Shown one piece after another: positions 33,428-40,559 of a stretch of 64,000 bases of DNA. Where the stretch lies: positions 186,001 to 250,000 of the forward strand of contig JANPIX010000026.1 in NCBI GenBank assembly GCA_031425195.1, in the 5' to 3' direction. The notes below the pieces were generated by a model. The model ran no database searches, was not told where the DNA came from, and saw only the letters and a list, made by a program, of their open reading frames with translations. How positions within the stretch are numbered: position 1 is the stretch's first letter; every line of letters begins with the position of its first letter. The stretch comes from JANPIX01 sp031425195 (GTDB lineage Bacteria > Pseudomonadota > Alphaproteobacteria > Rhodobacterales > Rhodobacteraceae). Made by a program: the position numbers and the translations under genes.

Positions 33428-34657
33428 CTATCGCATTTCTTTGCGAGCGTTGTAGACGTTCCAGACAAGGATCGGCGTCACCAGAAGCATGATGATCATG
33501 GCACTGGCCGACCCCACGCCCCAGTCGTTGGCGCGGAACAGTTTGTCGAACATGTAGTTGGCCAGAACCTGCGTTTCCCATTGGCCGTTGGTCATCGCCA
33601 GAACGATGTCGAACACCTTGAGCACGACAATGGTGATGGTCGTCCAGACCACCACGATGGTGCCCATGATCTGTGGCATCTTGATCTGGAAGAAGATCTG
33701 GAACGGGTTTGCCCCGTCAAGAATGGCCGCCTCGATGGTTTCTTCGGGCACGCCGCGCAGGGCGGCGGACAGGATCACCATGGCAAAGCCGGTCTGTATC
33801 CAGACAAGGACGATCATCAGGAAGAAGTTGTTCCAGAACGGTGTGGTCAGCCACGTCTGTTCCCGCCCGAAGGGCAGATCGGCGGTGGCGATGCCGAACA
33901 CCCAGCCCAAAAGCGTGTAGGCCAGCCAGACCGATATTGCCAAGCCAATGACGCGCAGGATCAGGGGCAGCAGCGCGCCGCCCTGTGCAACGCTGCGGCC
34001 AAGCACCACAGCGGCCCACAAAAGCCCCGCGGCAACCGCGGCCAGAAACAGGCCGGGCAGTACCTTGACCACCAGAACCGACCAGACCCCGCCGCCCATC
34101 TGCAGCCAGACGGCGTTCAGAAGGCCAATCTGCGCCTGATCGATCGGGCGTGTGTCGTAGATCAGTTTCCAGATCACCGATGCGCCGACAAAGGATATCG
34201 CCATTGGCATGAAGATCAGCGATTTGGCGATGTTGCCCCACCAGATACGGTCAGTAAGTTGGGCGGCCAGCAGTCCGAAGGCCGTGGCCATGGCGGGCAC
34301 AACGATAAGCCACAACATGTTGTTGCGCATCGATTCCCAGAATTTATCCTCGGACATCATCTGGCGGTAGTTGTCGAGGCCGACATAGACCCGGCTGGTG
34401 CCCGGGCCATCCTGGGTGAAGGACAGCCAGGCGGTCGCGAACACAGGATATGCCAGATAGATCCCGAGCGCGAGAATGGCGGGGAACAGGAACAGCCAGG
34501 GCCGAATGGCGTTGGCGCGGTTGATGTTGCGCCCGGCATGGGGGCCGGTTGCGGGAAACAGAACCTTGTCCAGAAAGAGGTTCGACAGAAAGAAGTATCC
34601 GATGCACCCGCCGACGCCCGCCACAATGACGAACAGTGCCTGTATTGCCGGATTCAT
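33428..34657 (-). CDS. aglF: Alpha-glucoside ABC transporter permease AglF
   Basis: This 409-residue MalF-type permease has an N-terminal helix, a second helix near 50-75 (WLFLFPAILALGIYLAYPV), additional hydrophobic segments in the middle (~185-260), and the conserved EAA loop EETIEAAILDGANPFQIFFQ before the last helices. The start has AGGGGAGGGG upstream. It is separated from aglE by a 72-bp gap that contains a stem-loop. Confidence 0.92.
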   Translation of the reverse strand: MNPAIQALFVIVAGVGGCIGYFFLSNLFLDKVLFPATGPHAGRNINRANAIRPWLFLFPAILALGIYLAYPVFATAWLSFTQDGPGTSRVYVGLDNYRQMMSEDKFWESMRNNMLWLIVVPAMATAFGLLAAQLTDRIWWGNIAKSLIFMPMAISFVGASVIWKLIYDTRPIDQAQIGLLNAVWLQMGGGVWSVLVVKVLPGLFLAAVAAGLLWAAVVLGRSVAQGGALLPLILRVIGLAISVWLAYTLLGWVFGIATADLPFGREQTWLTTPFWNNFFLMIVLVWIQTGFAMVILSAALRGVPEETIEAAILDGANPFQIFFQIKMPQIMGTIVVVWTTITIVVLKVFDIVLAMTNGQWETQVLANYMFDKLFRANDWGVGSASAMIIMLLVTPILVWNVYNARKEMR

Positions 34658-34690
34658 GCGCCCCTCCCCTGACTATGATCGGTATGGTGA

Positions 34691-34718
34691 GCTGGCCCGA
34701 CGCATGCGCCGGGCCAGC
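34691..34718 (-). promoter_or_regulatory. Stem-loop between aglE and aglF
   Basis: A 28-nt palindrome has 12-nt arms (GCTGGCCC... and ...GGGCCAGC) around a CATG loop. As RNA from the minus strand, the one non-Watson-Crick position is a G-U wobble, so the stem is complete; from the plus strand it would be an A-C mismatch. Such hairpins after binding-protein genes commonly stabilise that mRNA and lower expression of the permeases. Confidence 0.6.
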
Positions 34719-34729
34719 CAGTCGCGGCC

Positions 34730-36076
34730 TTACTTCGGCCAGGACGCTTCGATCGTGTCGGCGGCTTCTTGTGCAGTCTTGCCGCCCACGAAGTCGACCA
34801 TGCCCGTCCAGAACGTGCCAGCACCCACGGCGCCCGGCATCAGATCCGAGGCGTCAAAGCGGAAGGTCGTGGCGTTCAGCAGGATCTCGCCCTGTTTCTT
34901 GAGCGAGGGGCTGCCATAAAGTTCCGGGTCCACTGTCTTGAGCGGGGTCAGGAAGCCTGATTGGGCCATCCACACTTCATGGGCGATCGGGGTTTTCAGG
35001 AACTCGATGAACGCCTGTGCGCCGGGGCTGTCTTTGGTGATGAAGGCGAGCGTGCCTGCACCCAGAACCGGTTTGCCCAGATCCTTGCCTGCATAGGCGG
35101 GCATGTAGAAGAAGTCTGCGTCCGTGCCGAGTTCCGTGCCTTCGGGGAAGAACGACGGAATAAACGACGCCTGGTGGTGCATGTAGCACTGGGGCGGCGA
35201 CGAAAACAGGCCCTTGGGGCTGTCGCGGAAGTCGGTCGATGCAACGGCGGCGGCACCACCGGCAACATTGGCGTCGGTCTTGGCGAAATAGCCGAATTCG
35301 TCGATGGCTGCCACGACGGCAGGATCGTTGAACGGAATTTCGTGCTTGACCCACTGGTCATACACTTCGGCCGGTTGGGTCCGCAGCATCATGTCTTCGA
35401 CCCAGTCGGTCGCTGGCCAGCCGGTTGCCCCGCCCGAACCCAGACCGATGCACCACGGCGTGCCGCCATCGGCCACGATCTTTTCTGTCAGCGCCTTGAG
35501 GTCTTCCATCGATTCAGGAACGGTATAGCCCGCATCTTCGAAGGTTTCGGGCGAATACCAGACCAGCGATTTCACGTCGATCTTGTAGGGAAAGGCATAA
35601 AGCGCAGGTGCGCCGTCAGGGCCATTGTAAGTGCCAAGTCCCACCCAGCTTTCGCCAGCGGCATAGTTTTCGGCAAGCCAGGTCTGCGTCGCGTCACCCA
35701 GCGGTGTGATCAGGCCTTTGGAGGCCAGATCGGCAATCAGGCCGGGCTGCGGCAGGATCGCGATGTTGGGCGGGCTGCCGGCCTGCGTGTCGATCACGAT
35801 CTGCTGTTCATAGTTTTCCGACGACGAGTAATTCACCTTTACGCCAGAGGCGGCGGTGAAATAGGCCAGAACGGATTCGACCAGAACCTGATCTTCACCG
35901 CGCCAAGGGCCGAACATCGTGATCGTTTCGCCGTCAAGGTTCGTGGCCTCGTCGAACGCCTTGTAGCTTTCCCAATCGAAATTGCCTTCCCCGACGGGGA
36001 ATTTGAAGTCTTGGGCCTGTGCCGCGCTGGCAAAAAGCGCAAGTGCACAGGCACTTGCGAGATATCTGGATTTCAT
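34730..36076 (-). CDS. aglE: Alpha-glucoside-binding periplasmic protein AglE
   Basis: The product is 448 residues from the ATG at 36076, which follows CGGGAGGAAGC; longer frames to 36142 are rejected. An N-terminal signal peptide (MKSRYLASACALALFASAAQA) is followed by a cluster I extracellular solute-binding fold: TITMFGPWRGEDQ, NYSSSENYEQQIVID, ILPQPGLIADLASKGLI, and GFLTPLKTVDPELYGSP toward the end. It delivers alpha-glucosides to AglFGK. It is the first gene of the minus-strand operon, with a LacI-type operator 63 bp upstream. Confidence 0.93.
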   Translation of the reverse strand: MKSRYLASACALALFASAAQAQDFKFPVGEGNFDWESYKAFDEATNLDGETITMFGPWRGEDQVLVESVLAYFTAASGVKVNYSSSENYEQQIVIDTQAGSPPNIAILPQPGLIADLASKGLITPLGDATQTWLAENYAAGESWVGLGTYNGPDGAPALYAFPYKIDVKSLVWYSPETFEDAGYTVPESMEDLKALTEKIVADGGTPWCIGLGSGGATGWPATDWVEDMMLRTQPAEVYDQWVKHEIPFNDPAVVAAIDEFGYFAKTDANVAGGAAAVASTDFRDSPKGLFSSPPQCYMHHQASFIPSFFPEGTELGTDADFFYMPAYAGKDLGKPVLGAGTLAFITKDSPGAQAFIEFLKTPIAHEVWMAQSGFLTPLKTVDPELYGSPSLKKQGEILLNATTFRFDASDLMPGAVGAGTFWTGMVDFVGGKTAQEAADTIEASWPK

Positions 36077-36138
36077 TGCTTCCTCCCGGTTCGCCCCGCC
36101 CTCTGACGGGGCTTGTGCCAATCGGTTCAGAATCAATT

Positions 36139-36152
36139 CCAAACCGCTTTGG
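36139..36152 (-). promoter_or_regulatory. LacI-type operator (site A) upstream of aglE
   Basis: CCAAACCGCTTTGG has inverted CCAAA/TTTGG arms around a CG-containing centre, as in LacI-family operators. It lies 63 bp before the aglE start and about 30 bp past a TTGACA hexamer (36188-36183, minus strand). The shared core AAACCG[CT]TTTGG recurs at 36314-36325 and, on the opposite strand with the final G replaced by A, upstream of glgP. Confidence 0.6.
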
Positions 36153-36311
36153 ATAAAGCACAGTTGCGCATCATCCGCGCCCTGTCAATCAAACCCTGCG
36201 CCAAACTTTGCAAACTGCACATCTGCCGTGCAAAGGGGGCTTCTGAAACGTTTACGGTTTTGCGGGTTTCGCTTTGACCTGCGGGCTGCCACTGTTTAAA
36301 CAAGTTGCAAT

Positions 36312-36325
36312 TGAAACCGTTTTGG
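36312..36325 (+). promoter_or_regulatory. LacI-type operator (site B) before aglR
   Basis: TGAAACCGTTTTGG matches site A at 11 of 14 positions and ends 24 bp before the aglR start codon, suiting autorepression. Between the two sites, another related sequence with a perfect AAACGTTT core lies at 36246-36253, next to a further CGGTTTT half. Confidence 0.5.
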
Positions 36326-36348
36326 GCGTTCTGCCGCGTGCTTTTTCG

Positions 36349-37380
36349 ATGAACCTCAAGGAGCTGGCCACCAAGCTCGGGCTGTCGCCGACCACTGTGT
36401 CGCGCGCCCTGAACGGCTATCCAGAGGTCAACGAGACGACACGCGAGCGGGTAATGGCAGCGGCAAAGCGTTACAGCTACAGCCCGAACACGCGGGCGAT
36501 CCGGCTGGCGACGGGGCGGGCGCTGGCGGTGGGGCATGTCATTCCGATTGCGTCGCAGCATGAGATCGTGAACCCGGTGTTTGCGGATTTCATCGCCGGG
36601 GCGGGTGAGGTTTATTCCCGCAACGGCTATGACATGCTGTTGTCGGTGGTGCGCGACGACGACGAGGAACGCACCTACCGCGAACTGGTGGCGCGCGGGG
36701 CAGTGGACGGGATCATCGTGCATGGCCCCCGGATGCAGGACCGGCGGGTGCCGTTGCTGCACGAGATCGGGATTCCGTTTGTGGTGCATGGCCGCGCCAG
36801 CGGCACGTCAAGCGCCTATTCCTGGCTGGACGTGAACAACAGGCGGGCGTTTCAGCGGGCGACGGAGTTCTTGATTGACCTCGGCCATCGCAGGCTGGCG
36901 CTGGTCAACGGTCTGGAGTTCATGGATTTCGCGATGCGCCGTCGCACGGGGTTTACCGATGCGCTGGTGGCGCATGGGATCACGCCCGACCCGGCCCTGA
37001 TGTCGTCTGAAGAAATGACCGAGATTGCGGGGTTTCATGCCGCAAGCCGGATGTTGAACATGGCAGCCTCGCCCACGGCGTTTGTGGTGTCGTCGATGAT
37101 TTCAGGCATGGGCGTGCGGCGCGCGGTGGAGCGTGCGGGGCTGGTTCTGGGGCGCGATGTGTCAATCATCATTCACGACGACGAACTCAGCTATCTGCGC
37201 AACGGCGACGATGTGCCGATCTTTACCGCCACCCGGTCATCGGTGCGCGAGGCCGGGCGATTGACGGCCGAGATGCTTCTTGAACTGATCGCCAACCCCA
37301 CGTCCCATCCGAAGGAACGCCTGCTTGAGGCGGAACTCATCATCGGCCAGTCTACTGGCCCTGCCCCGCGCGAGGTATGA
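36349..37380 (+). CDS. aglR: LacI-family regulator AglR
   Basis: The product is 343 residues from the ATG at 36349; longer in-frame starts are not supported. The N-terminal LacI helix-turn-helix reads LKELATKLGLSPTTVSRALNGYPEV and the hinge region AAAKRYSYSPNTRAIRLATGR. The periplasmic-binding-protein-like effector domain covers ~60-335. It is divergent from aglE, as in Sinorhizobium agl, and is probably relieved by an alpha-glucoside or its product. It is followed 1 nt later by the beta-glucosidase gene. Confidence 0.88.
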   Translation: MNLKELATKLGLSPTTVSRALNGYPEVNETTRERVMAAAKRYSYSPNTRAIRLATGRALAVGHVIPIASQHEIVNPVFADFIAGAGEVYSRNGYDMLLSVVRDDDEERTYRELVARGAVDGIIVHGPRMQDRRVPLLHEIGIPFVVHGRASGTSSAYSWLDVNNRRAFQRATEFLIDLGHRRLALVNGLEFMDFAMRRRTGFTDALVAHGITPDPALMSSEEMTEIAGFHAASRMLNMAASPTAFVVSSMISGMGVRRAVERAGLVLGRDVSIIIHDDELSYLRNGDDVPIFTATRSSVREAGRLTAEMLLELIANPTSHPKERLLEAELIIGQSTGPAPREV

Positions 37381-37381
37381 C

Positions 37382-38710
37382 ATGACGCTGAACCGATACA
37401 GCTTTCCCGACGGCTTTGTGTTCGGTGCGGCCACCGCCGCCTATCAGATCGAGGGGTCGGATTTCGGCGGTTGCGGATCGTCGCATTGGGATACCTTTGC
37501 CGCGACACCCGGCAACGTGATCCGCGCGGAGGGCGGGGGGGTGGCGTGTGACCATTATCACTGCTGGGAAAGTGATCTGGATCTGATGCAGGCGGCGCAG
37601 ATGGATGGCTACCGGTTTTCGACGAACTGGTCGCGGGTCATGCCGGACGGGAAAACGCCGAATGCCGAGGGGCTGGATTTCTATGACCGTCTGGTGGACG
37701 GGATGCTGGCGCGCGGGTTAAAGCCGTTTCACACGCTGTATCACTGGGATCTGCCGTCGACGCTTGCCGATCAGGGCGGTTGGGCGAACCGCGATGTGGC
37801 GCAGTGGTTTGCCGATTACGCGGAATGCATCACCGGGCGGATCGGCGACCGGGTGGCCACGACGGCCACGATCAACGAGCCGTGGTGCGTGGCGTGGCTG
37901 TCGCATTTCATCGGGGCCCATGCGCCGGGGATGCGCGACATTCGCGCGACCGCCCGCGCCATGCATCATGTGTTGCTGGCGCATGGCACAGCGGTTGGGC
38001 GGCTTCGTTCGATGGGACAGAAGAACCTTGGCATCGTGCTGAATTTCGAACATGCCCAGCCTGCCAGCGACGCGCCCGAGGATGTGGCGGCGGCAGGGCT
38101 GTGGGACGGGATCTTCAACCGCTGGTTCATCGAGGGGCTGACGCGGGGCACCTACCCCGACAACGTGATGGCGGGGCTGGGGCCGCACATGCCTGCAAAC
38201 TGGCAGGACGACATGGCGCTGATCGGCCAACCGCTCGACTGGCTGGGGGTCAACTATTACACGCGCCATCTGTTCGCCCATGCGCCGGGCACCGCTTGGC
38301 CCAGCATAAAAGACGTGCCGGGCCATCTGGCCAAGACGCAGATGGGTTGGGAAATCTATCCCGCCGGTCTGCGCGGGATATTGACGCGGCTGGCGCGCGA
38401 TCATGTGGGCAACCTGCCGATGTATGTCACCGAAAACGGCATGGCCCATGCGGATGCGCCGGTGGACGGTATTGTCACCGATACCGAGCGTGAGGCGTTT
38501 TTGCTGGCCCATCTGGGGGCGACGCATGATGCGATTGTGGACGGGGCCAATGTGAAAGGCTTTTTCTACTGGTCGCTTCTGGACAATTACGAATGGGCCG
38601 AAGGCTATGAAAAACAATTCGGCATGGTGCATGTCGATTACAAAAGCCAGACCCGCACGCCCAAGCAATCCTATCACGCCTATGCCCGCATGATCGCGCG
38701 CAATACCTGA
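37382..38710 (+). CDS. GH1 beta-glucosidase
   Basis: The 442-residue family 1 glycoside hydrolase begins NRYSFPDGFVFGAATAAYQIEG. The acid/base is E166 in ATINEPWC and the nucleophile is E351 in YVTENGMA; DNYEWAEGYEKQFGM is the usual last active-site strand. No signal peptide is present, so it acts in the cytosol. It hydrolyses beta-glucosides, which is notable in a locus otherwise built for alpha-glucosides. The start follows the aglR stop by 1 nt. Confidence 0.92.
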   Translation: MTLNRYSFPDGFVFGAATAAYQIEGSDFGGCGSSHWDTFAATPGNVIRAEGGGVACDHYHCWESDLDLMQAAQMDGYRFSTNWSRVMPDGKTPNAEGLDFYDRLVDGMLARGLKPFHTLYHWDLPSTLADQGGWANRDVAQWFADYAECITGRIGDRVATTATINEPWCVAWLSHFIGAHAPGMRDIRATARAMHHVLLAHGTAVGRLRSMGQKNLGIVLNFEHAQPASDAPEDVAAAGLWDGIFNRWFIEGLTRGTYPDNVMAGLGPHMPANWQDDMALIGQPLDWLGVNYYTRHLFAHAPGTAWPSIKDVPGHLAKTQMGWEIYPAGLRGILTRLARDHVGNLPMYVTENGMAHADAPVDGIVTDTEREAFLLAHLGATHDAIVDGANVKGFFYWSLLDNYEWAEGYEKQFGMVHVDYKSQTRTPKQSYHAYARMIARNT

Positions 38711-38716
38711 AAGCCC

Positions 38717-39694
38717 ATGACCATGACCGAACCTGTTGTCATCGTTGCCGATATCGGGGGCACGAACACGCGCGTCGCCCTTGCCGACGGAAGGCAGGTG
38801 CGCGCCGACAGCGTTCGCAAATATGCGAATGCCGCGTTTCCGGCCCTTGGCCCGGTTTTGACCCGGTACATGGCCGATATCGGGGTGGCGCGGGTGGACG
38901 GGTGCTGTGTCGCGGCGGCGGGGCCGGTGCGTGACGGGGTGGCCACGATGACGAACCTTGACTGGGTCATTCACGGCAAGGAACTGGAAGATGCGACAGG
39001 CGCGCTTCAGGTGGCGATCCTGAACGATCTTCAGGCGCAGGGGCACGCGCTGGGCCATATCAAAGAGATGCATCTGCGCAGCCTGATCGACGGGCCGCGA
39101 CAGGCAGGCGGGTCGATGCTTGTCATCGGGTTGGGCACCGGGGTGAATGCAGCGCCTGTGCATGACACCGCCGCAGGGCGGATCGTGGCGGCGTCGGAAT
39201 GCGGGCATGTGACGATGCCCGCGCGGACCGAAGCCGATATTGCACTGGTCAAATTCATCGAAGGCCACGGCTTGCATGCGCACGGCTTTGCCGGGGTGGA
39301 GGATGTGCTGGCCGGGCGGGGGGTGGAGCGGCTTTACGCCTTTGCCTGCGCGCAGGCGGGCACGCCGGACGAAAAGCCTGCCGCCGAGGTGATGGCCGCG
39401 ATTGCCGCGGGCGACGCGAATGCCGTGGCGGCGGCGCGGCTTTACACCCGTATTCTGGGTGCAGTGATGGGGGATCTTGCGTTGATCCACCTGCCTTTTG
39501 GTGGCATTTTTCTGATTGGTGGCGTTGCGCGCGCAATGACGCCCTACATGCCGCAGATGGGGCTTGGCGCGGCCTTTGCCGACAAGGGCCGGTTTTCCGA
39601 GTTCATGCAGGATTTCGCCGTGTCGGTGGTTGAAGACGATTATGCGGCATTGACGGGATGTGCGGCCTATCTGGCATCGGTGACGCCGAACTAA
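38717..39694 (+). CDS. glk: Glucokinase
   Basis: This 325-residue kinase phosphorylates glucose released by the two glucosidases. Phosphate-1 loop VADIGGTNTRVALADG is at ~9-24, NDLQAQGHAL follows, and GLGTGVNAAPV is the phosphate-2/adenosine region. The length fits the bacterial glucokinase (Glk) group, not the ROK family. Two ATGs (38717 and 38723) are possible. It ends the plus-strand aglR-bgl-glk unit, and a terminator follows. Confidence 0.93.
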   Translation: MTMTEPVVIVADIGGTNTRVALADGRQVRADSVRKYANAAFPALGPVLTRYMADIGVARVDGCCVAAAGPVRDGVATMTNLDWVIHGKELEDATGALQVAILNDLQAQGHALGHIKEMHLRSLIDGPRQAGGSMLVIGLGTGVNAAPVHDTAAGRIVAASECGHVTMPARTEADIALVKFIEGHGLHAHGFAGVEDVLAGRGVERLYAFACAQAGTPDEKPAAEVMAAIAAGDANAVAAARLYTRILGAVMGDLALIHLPFGGIFLIGGVARAMTPYMPQMGLGAAFADKGRFSEFMQDFAVSVVEDDYAALTGCAAYLASVTPN

Positions 39695-39715
39695 TTGCAA
39701 CACCAAAAGCGAAAA

Positions 39716-39741
39716 GCCCGCGTGGATTGGCGGGCCTTTCT
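39716..39741 (+). terminator. Intrinsic terminator after glk
   Basis: GCCCGC and GCGGGC form a stem around an 8-nt loop, with AAAA before and CTTTCTT after. It lies 21 nt after the glk stop and may also serve the convergent cox genes. Confidence 0.75.
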
Positions 39742-39758
39742 TGCACGGCGGGGCCGCG

Positions 39759-40547
39759 TTACGACGCCGCCATCACCGCGCGTTTCGTCAGGACAGCGAT
39801 AAGATTGGCCCGGTAAGCAGGCGTTCCGTGCAGATCGCCGATCAGCCCGCGAGAGGGTGCCACGAGCCCCGAAAGCCGGGCCGCAGAGAACCCGGCGTCG
39901 AGTGCCGCTTCGGCCTCGTGCCAGCGGAAGACGCCGTTTTCGGATGCGCCGGTGACCGCCACCCGCACGCCGCCTGCATGTTTCGCCACGAACACGCCGA
40001 CCAGCGCAAAGCGTGAGGCGGGTTGATCGAATTTCATGTAGCCGGCTTTTTCAGGGATCTTGAACTGCACTTCGGTGATGATTTCGCCTTCGTCCAGTGC
40101 CGTGGTGAACAGGCCCTGAAAGTAGTCAGCCACCGCAATCTTGCGTTTGTCCGTCACGATCACGGCGTCTGACGCAAGGGCGGCGGCGGGATAGCAGGCC
40201 GACGGATCATTGTTGGCCAGACTGCCGCCTACTGTGCCACGTGACCGCACCGCCGGATCACCGATGTGCCCGGCGAGTGCTGCCAGCGCGGGGTAATAGC
40301 GGGCTGCCTCGCGCGCCACGACGGCGTGGGGCGTGGCCCCGCCGATGTGGAGCCCGCCCGGCCCGGTGCACACACCCTGCATTTCGCCGATGCCCGTCAG
40401 ACTGACCAACACTTCGGGTGTGGCAAGGCGCTGTTTCATCGTGGGGATCAGGGTTTGCCCGCCCGACAGGGCCTGCGCCCCGTCGCGCGCGAGGGCGCGC
40501 ACTGCGTCGGCCACGCTGGCCGGTTTCACAAGCTCAAAGTTCTGCAT
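39759..40547 (-). CDS. coxM: CoxM-type FAD subunit of a molybdenum hydroxylase
   Basis: The 262-residue FAD-binding medium subunit has first FAD motif ALSGGQTLIPTMKQRL near 31-46 and second motif RGTVGGSLANNDPSACYPAAAL near 102-125, the pyrophosphate/isoalloxazine contacts. It passes electrons from the [2Fe-2S] subunit to an acceptor. It is the last of the four cox genes, 12 bp after coxL, and converges with glk. Confidence 0.88.
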   Translation of the reverse strand: MQNFELVKPASVADAVRALARDGAQALSGGQTLIPTMKQRLATPEVLVSLTGIGEMQGVCTGPGGLHIGGATPHAVVAREAARYYPALAALAGHIGDPAVRSRGTVGGSLANNDPSACYPAAALASDAVIVTDKRKIAVADYFQGLFTTALDEGEIITEVQFKIPEKAGYMKFDQPASRFALVGVFVAKHAGGVRVAVTGASENGVFRWHEAEAALDAGFSAARLSGLVAPSRGLIGDLHGTPAYRANLIAVLTKRAVMAAS

Positions 40548-40559
40548 GATGCGCCCCTT

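Noticed and set aside
37718..39706. 662-codon minus frame opposite the beta-glucosidase and glk
   Set aside because: It spans two plus-strand genes with clear catalytic residues.
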